The notes beneath the pieces were generated by a model that saw only the letters and a list, made by a program, of their open reading frames with translations, was not told the DNA's origin and made no database searches. DNA of 64,000 nucleotides, taken from positions 1-64,000 of the forward strand of contig NZ_JAZHFS010000017.1 in NCBI RefSeq assembly GCF_036541405.1, read 5' to 3'. Below are positions 41,567 through 50,216 of this stretch, in pieces. Position 1 is the first letter of the stretch. Each line of letters starts with the position of its first letter. A program made the position numbers and the translations under genes. The DNA is from Clostridium_AD frigoriphilum. Lineage in GTDB: Bacteria; Bacillota; Clostridia; Clostridiales; Clostridiaceae.

Positions 41567-42556
41567 ATGTTTATGTTAACACTACCATTCCAAAATGCAA
41601 AGAAACAACAACCTGTTATAAAAGCTTTACCTACAGAGGTAAAACTAATTGAACATGAAGGGATTAAATGGGTTGATATAATTAGACCTACTAATAAGGA
41701 ATTTGAGATGCTTAAAGATGTCTATGGATTTCATGAACTTTTGATAGAGGATTGTATGACTGAGCATCAAAGGTCAAAAATTGATTCCTATGAAGATTAT
41801 AGTTTTATTGTACTTCACCTTCCAAGATATAGAAAAGACTGTGACAGGATTGACTCTGTAGAATTAGATATTTTTATAAGTCATGATTACGTAGTTACAC
41901 TTCATGAGGGAGAATTCAAACCTTTAGTGGATTTAGCACAAAATTGCCAATTAAATGAAGCATTAAGGAAAGAATATATGGAGAAGGGTTCAGCATTATT
42001 GCTCTATGAGATAATCAAGATATTATTTGATTATTGCTTTCCTATGCTAGATAAGATTGGAGCTAAGGTTAGTGAAATAAATAAGCAAGTATTTCTTACT
42101 CGTTCTAAGGAAATGCTTGAAAATATATCAAAGACTAAAATGCAGATAATTAACTATAGAAGTGTAATTAAACCATTAAGACCCGTTGTAATAACACTCG
42201 AAAAAGATATTGTAAAATATCTTCCTAAGGATATGGACATATATTTTGATGATATTACTGATAAAATAGAAAAAATATGGGATATGCTTGAAAATTATAA
42301 AGAAGTTATTGAGTCCGCTGACAGTACCTTTGCATCACTCACAAACCACACAATGAATGGTTTGATGCGTATATTTACTATTGTTCAAGTTGCAATCTTA
42401 CCTATGACTCTTGTTAGTGGACTTTTTTCTATGAATGTACAAGGGATTCCAATGCATAATTATGTACTGGCATTTTGGGTAGTATTCGGAATGATATTTA
42501 TTCCAACTATATGTATTGCTGTAGTATTGCTTATTAATAAAGATAGATGGTTTTAG
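41567..42556 (+). CDS. corA: CorA family magnesium transporter
   Basis: A 329-aa CorA-type divalent cation channel: a large cytoplasmic N-terminal domain (about 1-265) with the long acidic helix, and two C-terminal membrane helices (about 268-288 and 298-320), with the basic end KDRWF. The selectivity loop after the first helix reads GLFSMNVQGIP, so the canonical Gly-Met-Asn is Ser-Met-Asn. AAAAGGAGG precedes the ATG. Controlled by the M-box riboswitch upstream, which strongly supports magnesium as the ion. A clear terminator follows. Confidence 0.92.
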   Translation: MFMLTLPFQNAKKQQPVIKALPTEVKLIEHEGIKWVDIIRPTNKEFEMLKDVYGFHELLIEDCMTEHQRSKIDSYEDYSFIVLHLPRYRKDCDRIDSVELDIFISHDYVVTLHEGEFKPLVDLAQNCQLNEALRKEYMEKGSALLLYEIIKILFDYCFPMLDKIGAKVSEINKQVFLTRSKEMLENISKTKMQIINYRSVIKPLRPVVITLEKDIVKYLPKDMDIYFDDITDKIEKIWDMLENYKEVIESADSTFASLTNHTMNGLMRIFTIVQVAILPMTLVSGLFSMNVQGIPMHNYVLAFWVVFGMIFIPTICIAVVLLINKDRWF

Positions 42557-42559
42557 ATT

Positions 42560-42604
42560 AAAGCATCTCCTTGGTCGCTGTTGCAGCTACCCAGGAGATG
42601 CTTT
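42560..42604 (+). terminator. Rho-independent terminator of corA
   Basis: AAAGCATCTCC (42560-42570) pairs with GGAGATGCTTT (42594-42604) directly after the corA stop codon. The loop TCGCTGTTGCAGC can form an inner hairpin. A diverged copy lies at 39293-39335. Confidence 0.75.
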
Positions 42605-42611
42605 AATAAAA

Positions 42612-42953
42612 ATGCGAGCTTTATTACATATTCCCATCATATATCTTGTAACTTCAAAGTTATCAGTTATCTTAAGATTTTGGTCTAAACTATTACATGC
42701 GAAATTATTAAATTTTTCCCGAATATCATTTAAATCTAATATTAATTTACACTGTCCACTTGACAGGAAGCAGTTCGTTGATGGTACAATATTCCTGATG
42801 GTTAAAAAAATAAATGAAAAAAATGAGTATGCATTTGTTGTAATAAATCATAGATTTTATTATTTTTCTTTTGTTAAAAATAATGGTGAGAAAAAGTATA
42901 TTATGATAAATCCTTCAGAAGGTGATATTGTAGAGTTAAAGAATCCAAAGTGA
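42612..42953 (+). CDS. hypothetical protein, possible fragment
   Basis: A 113-aa frame. The first half lacks a ribosome site and looks like non-coding sequence. The second half (CPLDRKQFVDGTIFLMVKKI, AFVVINHRFYYFSFVKNNGE, SEGDIVELKNP) looks like a real beta-rich domain end. Possibly the C-terminal remnant of a longer protein; family not recognised. Confidence 0.35.
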   Translation: MRALLHIPIIYLVTSKLSVILRFWSKLLHAKLLNFSRISFKSNINLHCPLDRKQFVDGTIFLMVKKINEKNEYAFVVINHRFYYFSFVKNNGEKKYIMINPSEGDIVELKNPK

Positions 42954-43075
42954 ATTTGTTACTTTATTTTTTGTAAGTAAAATACTATAATGATAATATA
43001 ATAATTATACCTATAAAAAAAATACTAAGGGCAAACTATTACGTAAAGTTTGTCTATAAATTGAGGAGCTTACAC

Positions 43076-44449
43076 ATGAGAAGAAAAGATATACTTGAGT
43101 TAAAAAGACGTTTTAAAAAAGAACAATGCACCTTCACTAAAGTGTGTGGCTGCTATGTTAATGGAGAAAAACATACTATTTTAAAATTTAAAGAAAGCTT
43201 TCTAAATTTAGATGAGGATGAATACTTTAAATATTTAGAAATTGCTAAAAAAATACTGTCTGGAACTATTGGGAATAATATTTTAGAACTTAACTTTTCA
43301 ACTAATGAAGATTTTACAAATGAAAGACAAACTTCGCTTATGCAGCTTAAAAACAGTCAATTAAAAGATGATGCTTTTCTTGATAATCTTTATGATTTGA
43401 TTATAGATAATTATGATTACACCGGTAATTTTTTAATATTATTTTTTCATGATGCTTATGATGTTATTAGCAAAACCAAAGATAATATAAAGATAGATGA
43501 ATCTGAAGAAGTATATGAATATGTGTTATGTGCAATATGTCCAGTTTCACTTTCGGAGCCTGGTCTTAGATACTTTGAAGAACAAAACGAAATAAAAGCA
43601 CGTATTAGAGATTGGGTAGTCGAGTCCCCAACTAATGGTTTTGTGTTTCCTGCTTTTATTGATCGTAGTGCAGATGTTAACTCTATTATGTATTACACAA
43701 AAAATGCAAAAGATACACATACTGAATTAATGGAAAATGTTCTAGGGTGCCTCTCAAAACAAACGGCTACGGTTCAAAAGGAAACATTCCAATCAATTAT
43801 TAAAGATTCTTTTAGCTTAGATGAAATTAAAGCAGATAAAATTTTTATGGATATACAAGAAAACCTAAGCACTATGATAGAAGAATACGATGAGCTAAAT
43901 GATGATGCAGATAGTGAACCTATAAGCTTAACAAAGAAGGATATACAAAACCTTTTAATAGAAAGTGAAGTTCCAGGCGAAATTACTACTATGATTGAAA
44001 ATGCCTATGTAGAGAACTTTGGTGATGATAATACTTTAGCTAAAAATTTAATTGACGCAAAGGCACTTAAGGCAAATGTGCAAAGAAAAAAGGAAGAACG
44101 CCTTTATAAAGAAGTTGAAATACTTAAGGCAAGACTTGATCAAGTTAAACAAGATAATACTATAGATAATGAAATTCAACTGTATACAGAACTTAACGAT
44201 GACAATGTGGTTTTAGAAGAAGCGGTAGCAACTGATTTAGGAGAAACTTTAGAAACTAATTTAGAGAAAGTTTCAGATCTATATTCAGGAGATAATAATG
44301 TTAGCACTGATTATGATGTTATACTACAGGTAAAACCCGAAAAAGTATCTCAAATAAAATCTCAAATAATTAATGGCCAAAAATGCATAGTAATTCCAAT
44401 TAATGACAATGAACAAACTACGGTTAATGGTATAGATAATTTGATTTAA
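43076..44449 (+). CDS. DUF4317 family protein
   Basis: A 457-aa cytoplasmic protein matching DUF4317, a conserved clostridial family of unknown function. It starts MRRKDILELKRRFKKEQCTF, with the family's CGCYVNGEK segment near residue 30 and the LCAICPVSLSEPGLRYFEEQ block near 160-180; an acidic helical tail follows. GAGGAG lies about eight bases before the ATG at 43076; the open frame reaches back to 43061. It stands alone between corA and the symporter. No catalytic motif can be named. Confidence 0.85.
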   Translation: MRRKDILELKRRFKKEQCTFTKVCGCYVNGEKHTILKFKESFLNLDEDEYFKYLEIAKKILSGTIGNNILELNFSTNEDFTNERQTSLMQLKNSQLKDDAFLDNLYDLIIDNYDYTGNFLILFFHDAYDVISKTKDNIKIDESEEVYEYVLCAICPVSLSEPGLRYFEEQNEIKARIRDWVVESPTNGFVFPAFIDRSADVNSIMYYTKNAKDTHTELMENVLGCLSKQTATVQKETFQSIIKDSFSLDEIKADKIFMDIQENLSTMIEEYDELNDDADSEPISLTKKDIQNLLIESEVPGEITTMIENAYVENFGDDNTLAKNLIDAKALKANVQRKKEERLYKEVEILKARLDQVKQDNTIDNEIQLYTELNDDNVVLEEAVATDLGETLETNLEKVSDLYSGDNNVSTDYDVILQVKPEKVSQIKSQIINGQKCIVIPINDNEQTTVNGIDNLI

Positions 44450-44470
44450 AATAACTTTACATATTTAACC

Positions 44471-44486
44471 AAGGGCCTGGCCCCTT
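44471..44486. terminator. short GC-rich hairpin after the DUF4317 gene
   Basis: AAGGGCC-T-GGCCCCTT forms a compact stem (one bulged base) 22 bases past the DUF4317 stop codon. No T tract on the plus strand. Confidence 0.4.
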
Positions 44487-44553
44487 ATACTCAAAGTTAA
44501 AGTTAAAAAATATTATGAAGTAAAATAGCCTTAATAGCCTATTAGGGCTAGTA

Positions 44554-44646
44554 AGACTATTAAATAACTTGATTGATATTACCAAAATTGATGCAGGATA
44601 TTTTAATCTGAGATTGAAAAATGATAATATTGTAGACATTACTTAA
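44554..44646 (+). pseudogene. histidine kinase remnant
   Basis: The frame RLLNNLIDITKIDAGYFNLR then LKNDNIVDIT and a stop matches the segment just after the phosphoacceptor helix of hybrid-type sensor kinases (LLNNLLDISKIEAGKF-L). Nothing else of the kinase remains. Confidence 0.7.
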
Positions 44647-44661
44647 AATATAGCAATGAAG

Positions 44662-45960
44662 TTACAAACTCTGAGCTTTGTTAGAATCAATAACTCCGTT
44701 CTTAATTTCTTCTAGATATTTCTCACCTTTAACTGCATCGTATTTACCTTCCCATTTAGACATAACCACAGCAGCTAATGAGTTACCAACTACATTTACA
44801 ACTGTTCTTGCCATATCAAGGATACGGTCAATTCCAGCGACAAATGCTACTCCTTCTAATGGAATACCTACAGATCCAAGAGTAGCTAATAATACAACTA
44901 AAGATGCTCCGGCTACACCTGCCATACCTTTTGAAGTAATTGCAAGAACTACCACTAAGTTAATTTGAGCAAATATTGACAAATGAACTCCATATAACTG
45001 AGCAATAAATAGTGCTGCAATAGATTGATATAATGTTGATCCATCTAAGTTAAATGAATAACCAGTTGGAATAACAAATGATACAACAGATTTTGAACAA
45101 CCAAAGCTCTCCATTTTGTTCATTACTCTAGGTAATACTGCTTCAGAACTTGCTGTAGTGTATGCAAGAATAATTTCATCTTTTAGAACTTTAATTAGTG
45201 AAAAAATGTTTATTCCAACCATTTTAGCTATTAATCCCAGTATTACTAAAACGAAGAATATCATACATCCATAAACAGTAAAAGTTAACTTACCAAGAGG
45301 AATTAGGGACTTAAGACCAAATTTAGAAACGGTCACGCCCATTAAGCCAAATACTCCAATTGGAGCTACTTTCATAACTTGATTAGTTACCCAGAACATT
45401 GCCTCAGAAATCCCTTGACATAACCGAAGAACGGGTTTCGCTTTTTCCCCGACTGCAGAAATTCCTAATCCGAACATAACTGAGAAAAATATGATAGAAA
45501 GCATATTGCCTTCAGCCATAGCGCTAACAATGTTTGTAGGAACAATATTTACAAGCATATCTACCGTGCTGTGATTTGCAACGGATTTAGTAGTACTAAC
45601 ATAACTTGATATGTTAGTCTTTACAAGTGTTGCCATATCTATACCTGTTCCAGGATGGAATACATTGCCTGCCAAGATTCCAATTAAGATGGCAACTGTA
45701 GTTACTACTTCAAAGTAAATTAGAGTCTTTAAACCCAATCTACCAATTTGTTTACCATCTTCTCCACCTGCAATTCCAACAACAAGTGCACAAAATATAA
45801 TTGGAACTATAATCATTTTAATTAGACGTATGAAAACATCGCCTAAAGGTTGTAGAAATGGTATAACTGCTGGATTACCATAGAAAACAGCACCAACGAT
45901 AACACCAAGTGTAAGTCCGATAAGAATCTGTGTACCTAGTCCAAGCTTTAATTTTTTCAT
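44662..45960 (-). CDS. dicarboxylate/amino acid:cation symporter (DAACS family)
   Basis: A 432-aa sodium- or proton-coupled symporter of the GltP/DctA type, with eight membrane helices and two re-entrant hairpins. The serine-rich loop AYTTASSEAVLPRVM near 265-280 and the substrate-binding segments FVIPTGYSFNLDGSTLYQSI and GMAGVAGASLVVLLATL are diagnostic. It takes up glutamate, aspartate or C4-dicarboxylates. AAAGGAGAACACGGG precedes the ATG. A palindrome at 46017-46048 may control it. Confidence 0.93.
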   Translation of the reverse strand: MKKLKLGLGTQILIGLTLGVIVGAVFYGNPAVIPFLQPLGDVFIRLIKMIIVPIIFCALVVGIAGGEDGKQIGRLGLKTLIYFEVVTTVAILIGILAGNVFHPGTGIDMATLVKTNISSYVSTTKSVANHSTVDMLVNIVPTNIVSAMAEGNMLSIIFFSVMFGLGISAVGEKAKPVLRLCQGISEAMFWVTNQVMKVAPIGVFGLMGVTVSKFGLKSLIPLGKLTFTVYGCMIFFVLVILGLIAKMVGINIFSLIKVLKDEIILAYTTASSEAVLPRVMNKMESFGCSKSVVSFVIPTGYSFNLDGSTLYQSIAALFIAQLYGVHLSIFAQINLVVVLAITSKGMAGVAGASLVVLLATLGSVGIPLEGVAFVAGIDRILDMARTVVNVVGNSLAAVVMSKWEGKYDAVKGEKYLEEIKNGVIDSNKAQSL

Positions 45961-46469
45961 CCCGTGTTCTCCTTTGAATTTTCCATTAATAAAATATTAA
46001 TTGCTATTATGTTATTTAATAACAAAAAAAATGCTCTATTTGTTATTATAGAGTTAAGTATAGTTTCATTTGCAATTTTAGCTTTATTGTAGTACTAGCT
46101 TGTGGAAAATGCAAGTTTTATTTTTTATTAATTCATTTGTATAAAAAAACAATCAATTAAAAAAATATATATAACGTCCTATTACAATATATGTATTTTA
46201 TTTTGATTAAATAAAACAAATAGAGTCAAAAGAAACATACTTGCTCCATATTATTACATTGCATATTAGTACAATGCATAGTAATATAATAGGAATAGTA
46301 TGTATTAATTAAATTAAGTAAATATAATGAATCTAAAACGATTGAATATTTAAAAATTATTTATTCTTATCTATAGATAGTAAGGTATTGGACCTAGGAA
46401 GTTTCAGCAAATACATGTTTAATGAAATAATATTATAAATATTTAAATTAGAAAAGAGGAGTGGTTAAG
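45961..46469. other. long divergent intergenic region
   Basis: About 500 AT-rich bases separating the symporter and the YkvI-type transporter genes. Apart from the palindrome at 46017-46048 no structured element or decayed gene is visible. The length leaves room for regulated divergent promoters. Confidence 0.5.
46017..46048. promoter_or_regulatory. palindrome upstream of symporter gene
   Basis: TAATAACAAA (46017-46026) and TTTGTTATTA (46039-46048) are perfect arms with a 12-base spacer, 57-88 bases before the symporter ATG. Candidate operator. Confidence 0.45.
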
Positions 46470-47588
46470 GTGGAAAAACAATTAACTAGTGTAAAAAAAG
46501 TAGTACTTCTTGCAGGCGCATTGTGTGCATATTGGATTGGATCTGGGTTCGCAACAGGACAAGAGGTCTTGCAATTTTTTGCAGCAAGTGGGACAAAGGG
46601 TATTATAGCTGCATTAATTTTTGTGGCTTTAATGATACCCTTAACGTACATTTTATATGGAATAGGGCAAAAAAAGAAATTTGATAATCCATATGATGTT
46701 TTTGAATATTATTGTGGAAAAGCTCTAGGTAAAGTTTATGTATGGTACAGTGTTGTATTGGTGTATGCTATATCTGTAGTTATGCTTGCTGGTGGAGGAG
46801 CAACAATTCATCAATATTATGGAATACCAACATATATAGGTACTGGCGCTATAGCTCTTCTTGCATTGGGCACAATATTGCTTGGGGTAGAAAAATTCAT
46901 TGACATAATAGGTGTTATAGGCCCAGTTAAAATTTTATTTGTGGCAATAATAGGAGTTTTTGGAATTATAACTATTTTTGGGCAGCCAACTATATTGTCA
47001 GAAGCTGGCAGGCTTATGCCAACATTAGGGTTTAAATCCGCTTCTTCTAATTGGGCATGGTCAGGAGCACTATATGCTTTTCTTGCTCTTATGGTTAGTA
47101 TACCATTTCAGGTTAGTTGTGGAGCATCTGCAGGAAGTTTAAAAGAAGCAAGAACGGCAGCTGTTGTTGGAACTGTTGCTTTTACTATTGCAATTATTGC
47201 ACTTATAGTAGGTGAACTTGTTTATTATAAATTAATTATAGGTACGCAAGTTCCAACATTAGCAATTGCTAATCACATATCTCCTATATTAGGATTAATT
47301 TTTTCAGTATTAATAGTGCTAAGTATTTATTCAGCAGTGGCTTCATTTCTTTTAATGGTTGTTAGAAAGTTTGCTACTGACAAAACTAAAAAGTTTAACA
47401 TCATTGCAACAGCACTAACTTTAGTCAGTATGTTATTTGGAGGAGTACTTCCTTTTGATAAATTGTTGAATATTCTATATCCTTTGGCAGGATATTCAGC
47501 TATTGTTTTCACAGGATTTATGATTTATAAAGAAGTAAGAGAGAAGACTAAAGAATTAAAAGAGAATAAGGTAAATCATAGTATTTAA
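46470..47588 (+). CDS. YkvI-family (COG3949) membrane transporter
   Basis: A 372-aa integral membrane protein with about ten helices and a LeuT/APC-like start (LCAYWIGSGFATGQEVLQFF), matching the uncharacterised YkvI family. The GTG at 46470 has GAGGAG about eight bases upstream and is preferred over the GTG at 46461. It leads a three-gene set with the ATC-hydrolase-family enzyme (55 or 70 bases downstream, depending on the start chosen) and the ProC-like enzyme, so its substrate is likely the compound they act on, perhaps a cyclic amino acid. Inference only. Confidence 0.85.
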   Translation: MEKQLTSVKKVVLLAGALCAYWIGSGFATGQEVLQFFAASGTKGIIAALIFVALMIPLTYILYGIGQKKKFDNPYDVFEYYCGKALGKVYVWYSVVLVYAISVVMLAGGGATIHQYYGIPTYIGTGAIALLALGTILLGVEKFIDIIGVIGPVKILFVAIIGVFGIITIFGQPTILSEAGRLMPTLGFKSASSNWAWSGALYAFLALMVSIPFQVSCGASAGSLKEARTAAVVGTVAFTIAIIALIVGELVYYKLIIGTQVPTLAIANHISPILGLIFSVLIVLSIYSAVASFLLMVVRKFATDKTKKFNIIATALTLVSMLFGGVLPFDKLLNILYPLAGYSAIVFTGFMIYKEVREKTKELKENKVNHSI

Positions 47589-47658
47589 TAGAAAAAGACT
47601 TATAATTAAGGTTTGTTGAGTAAATTAATAAATTATTGAAAGGATGTTGGATATTAAA

Positions 47659-48348
47659 ATGGGTAAGGTTGAAATAGTTAATTGCAGGATTAAACATCAT
47701 GCAGTATTAGTCGCACTCTTTGCAAAATATACTATAGAGCGTTTTGGTGAAAAAGGCAAAGAGGTGATCTATATTGGAATTGAAAATTATGGGCATGAAC
47801 GTGGAAAAAGAATGGCTAAAAGAGCAATTGCAAATGGAGATGCATTAGATTTTATAAATAGTCAAGCTTACAGTGAATGGGCTCCAGAAAAAAATACAAT
47901 GGAATTTGCTATTCTTGAAACAGAACCGGAACTTGTAAGTACTGTAACGAAATGTGAATGGTGTGTATCATGGAAAAAATATAATCTTTTAGATTATGGA
48001 AAATATTACTGTATAAATATAGATGCTGCTGTTTTTAATGGTTTCAATAAAAATTTTCATATGAAAGCTACTAGTAATCTAAGCTTTGGAGCAGATCATT
48101 GTGAATTTCACTGGGAAAAACCAATGCATGAAGAGGATACGATAAAACTTGCTCAAAAGAGAACGGAACTGGGTAGTACCTGCACTAGAGATTTCAATTT
48201 TCACACTGCCCATTTGCTATATTCAATGAGTGAAACATTAAAAAACGAACTCGGCGAAGGTGGTATTCTAATTATTAGTCAAGTAGTAGAAGAATACATA
48301 TTGCTATTCGGCAAAGAGTATTTTGATGTTTTAAAAAATTTCAAATAA
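47659..48348 (+). CDS. ATC hydrolase family protein (L-2-amino-thiazoline-4-carboxylate hydrolase-like)
   Basis: A 229-aa protein (234 aa from the ATG at 47644, which abuts its AAAGG site; the ATG at 47659 is the alternative used here). It matches the ATC_hydrolase family: N-terminal helix HHAVLVALFAKYTIERFGEK, GIENYGHERGKRMAKRAIAN, a CEWCVSWKKY stretch and the LSFGADHCEFHWEK block. The founding enzyme opens the thiazoline ring of L-2-amino-thiazoline-4-carboxylate on the route to cysteine, but most family members are untested. The following proC-like gene starts 17 bases after this stop codon, so the two are co-transcribed. Confidence 0.82.
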   Translation: MGKVEIVNCRIKHHAVLVALFAKYTIERFGEKGKEVIYIGIENYGHERGKRMAKRAIANGDALDFINSQAYSEWAPEKNTMEFAILETEPELVSTVTKCEWCVSWKKYNLLDYGKYYCINIDAAVFNGFNKNFHMKATSNLSFGADHCEFHWEKPMHEEDTIKLAQKRTELGSTCTRDFNFHTAHLLYSMSETLKNELGEGGILIISQVVEEYILLFGKEYFDVLKNFK

Positions 48349-48365
48349 AACAGGAGGAATAAAAT

Positions 48366-49172
48366 ATGTTAAATAAAAAAATTACATTTATCGGCGGTGG
48401 GAATATGGCCGAAGGGATTATCAGAGGAATTATTTCAAATGAAATATTTTCTCCAAAAAGCATTGCAGTTTTTGATATATTAAGTGAAAGAAGAAAGTAC
48501 CTTAATGTTACATATGGTATTGTAGAGACAGAAGATGTCACAGTTGCTGTAAAAGATGCAGATATTATTCTAATTGCAGTACTTCCCCAAAATATCGTAA
48601 GTGTTGCACAAAATATTAAAGATCATTTATCTGAATCTACTATAATTATTTCTATCTGTGCGGGAATCAAAATGGAAAAACTAGAAAATTTATTTGAAAG
48701 CCATCACAAACTTGTTCGTATTATGCCAAATACCATGATTGACGTACAACATGGTTATAGTGCAGCAAACGTAAATGAGCAGGTTCAACTTGAAGATAAA
48801 AAAATAGTTGAAACACTTTTAAGTGCATTAGGACAGACAATGTTCATAGATGAAAACCTCTTTAATGCATTTACTGCATATAGTTGTGCTGGGCCTGCCT
48901 ACATAATGTATTTTCTTGCAGCGCTTATAGATTCTGGAGTGGAATCTGGTTTTTCCCGTAAGGATGCCACAGCTATAGCTTTAGAGAATTTAATTGCTTC
49001 TGCACTAACCATTCAAAAAACTGGAAAACATCCTTACCAAATTACGGATACAATGACTTCACCAGCAGGTACAACAATTGCAGGATTACATGTGTTAAGT
49101 GAATCTAGTTTTCATGGAACCATTATGTCAAGTGTAAAAAGTGCTCTTGAAAGGACAAATGAATTAGAATAA
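48366..49172 (+). CDS. pyrroline-5-carboxylate reductase family protein
   Basis: A 268-aa dehydrogenase of the ProC family. The N-terminal Rossmann motif is FIGGGNMAEGIIRG, and the C-terminal dimer domain carries CAGPAYIMYFLAALIDSG and the signature DTMTSPAGTTIAGL near 225-238. ProC reduces a cyclic imine to proline with NAD(P)H. In this operon, after a YkvI-type transporter and an ATC-hydrolase-like enzyme, it may act on a different cyclic imino acid. CAGGAGG precedes the ATG. A hairpin follows the stop. Confidence 0.92.
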   Translation: MLNKKITFIGGGNMAEGIIRGIISNEIFSPKSIAVFDILSERRKYLNVTYGIVETEDVTVAVKDADIILIAVLPQNIVSVAQNIKDHLSESTIIISICAGIKMEKLENLFESHHKLVRIMPNTMIDVQHGYSAANVNEQVQLEDKKIVETLLSALGQTMFIDENLFNAFTAYSCAGPAYIMYFLAALIDSGVESGFSRKDATAIALENLIASALTIQKTGKHPYQITDTMTSPAGTTIAGLHVLSESSFHGTIMSSVKSALERTNELE

Positions 49173-49192
49173 TTATTTATGTTAATTTAATT

Positions 49193-49238
49193 CCATCTTA
49201 ATAAAATAATAAAGAAGTATTCTATTTTATTAAGATGG
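49193..49238 (+). terminator. hairpin after the proC-like gene
   Basis: CCATCTTAATAAAATA (49193-49208) and TATTTTATTAAGATGG (49223-49238) form a perfect 16-bp stem 21 bases past the stop codon. It lacks a T tract but ends the operon. Confidence 0.65.
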
Positions 49239-49292
49239 AGTTAATATGCCATTTACAAAAATTGATGTAAAGAATGGCGAATGATACAACAT

Positions 49293-49600
49293 TTATTTCA
49301 CAATCATATACAAATATCTTTCCATATCAAATTTTCTTTTTAATCCTTTATCATTCATAAATCTAACTAATCCAAAGACAGCTCTCTCACCCCAAGGTCT
49401 ATCGTGATTTCCAAAGCACCAAGCTATCCCAGCAAATCCATTTGCGTCCTTACCATCTAAAAGCCACTTGTTATTTAAATAAATATCAGTATTATAAGCT
49501 TCTTCTGGAGTTTTACTTCTTTTCTTTATTTTGCTGTTGGTATTCCATTCGTGTCGAAATAATGACGTTTTAGGGTTTTTATGTTGTATTATAAAACTTT
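49293..49600 (-). pseudogene. DNA photolyase C-terminal remnant
   Basis: The frame reads RSKTPEEAYNTDIYLNNKWL then DGKDANGFAGIAWCFGNHDR and PWGERAVFGLVRFMNDKGLK before its stop at 49293. NNKWLLDG-DPNG-AGIAW---HDRPW-ER-VFG-VRYM is the FAD-binding C-terminal block of class II CPD photolyase. The antenna domain and most of the protein are gone. Confidence 0.88.
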
Positions 49601-49742
49601 ATGTAACATCATGTTAACTAAGGGACAAATAACTTCAATTACCAAAAAAATATTATGAACAATAGAGTGAATATTAATATACATAAGAAAGTAATTCCAT
49701 TTAAAGAAGTTTTATGAAAAAAATCAAATATAAAGAGGTGTT

Positions 49743-50216
49743 ATGATTAAAAAAAATTTTTTAAGGACCTGTATTATAGTTATTGTAATAATTTTAGGAA
49801 TAGGATCTTTTTATATGACTAGAGTACATGGTAACTCTAAAGAAAATGATGAAATACCAACTACTTCTAAGGTCAAGATATTATTAGACATTAATAAAGA
49901 AAGTTTAGCTGAAAAAATAGAAAACAAAGAGAGTTTTTTAGTTTATATCGGTAGACCATCATGTCCTGATTGTAGAAAATTTACGCCTAAATTAGAAAAA
50001 AAATTAACGGATACAAATAAACAAATATTGTATTATAATACTGAAGTTCGTGCTAGTAAAAAGCAAGAAATGAGAGTTTATTTAAACAGTCTAGGTATTA
50101 AATCTGTTCCAACGATAATGGTTGTAAGTAAAGGAAATGTAGAAAAAGTTTATGATTGTAGTGTAGAAAGTCAAAGTGAAGAAATTATGAATACATTAGG
50201 GGGAAAGATAAAATGA
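49743..50216 (+). CDS. membrane-anchored thioredoxin-like protein (bacteriocin accessory type)
   Basis: A 157-aa protein with an N-terminal membrane anchor (about 7-26), followed by a thioredoxin fold facing outside. The active site SCPDC has Cys74 and Cys77, and the cis-proline segment is SVPTIMVV. The layout resembles PedC/BrcD-type accessory proteins that form disulfides in bacteriocins, although other extracytoplasmic thioredoxins look similar. GAGGTGTT precedes the ATG. The stop overlaps the start of the next gene by four bases (ATGA), so the two are translationally coupled; that partner has exactly two cysteines. Confidence 0.85.
   Translation: MIKKNFLRTCIIVIVIILGIGSFYMTRVHGNSKENDEIPTTSKVKILLDINKESLAEKIENKESFLVYIGRPSCPDCRKFTPKLEKKLTDTNKQILYYNTEVRASKKQEMRVYLNSLGIKSVPTIMVVSKGNVEKVYDCSVESQSEEIMNTLGGKIK

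Noticed and set aside
42612..42775. N-terminal half of the 113-codon frame as real coding sequence
   Set aside because: It begins inside the corA terminator neighbourhood without a ribosome site; only the later half looks protein-like.
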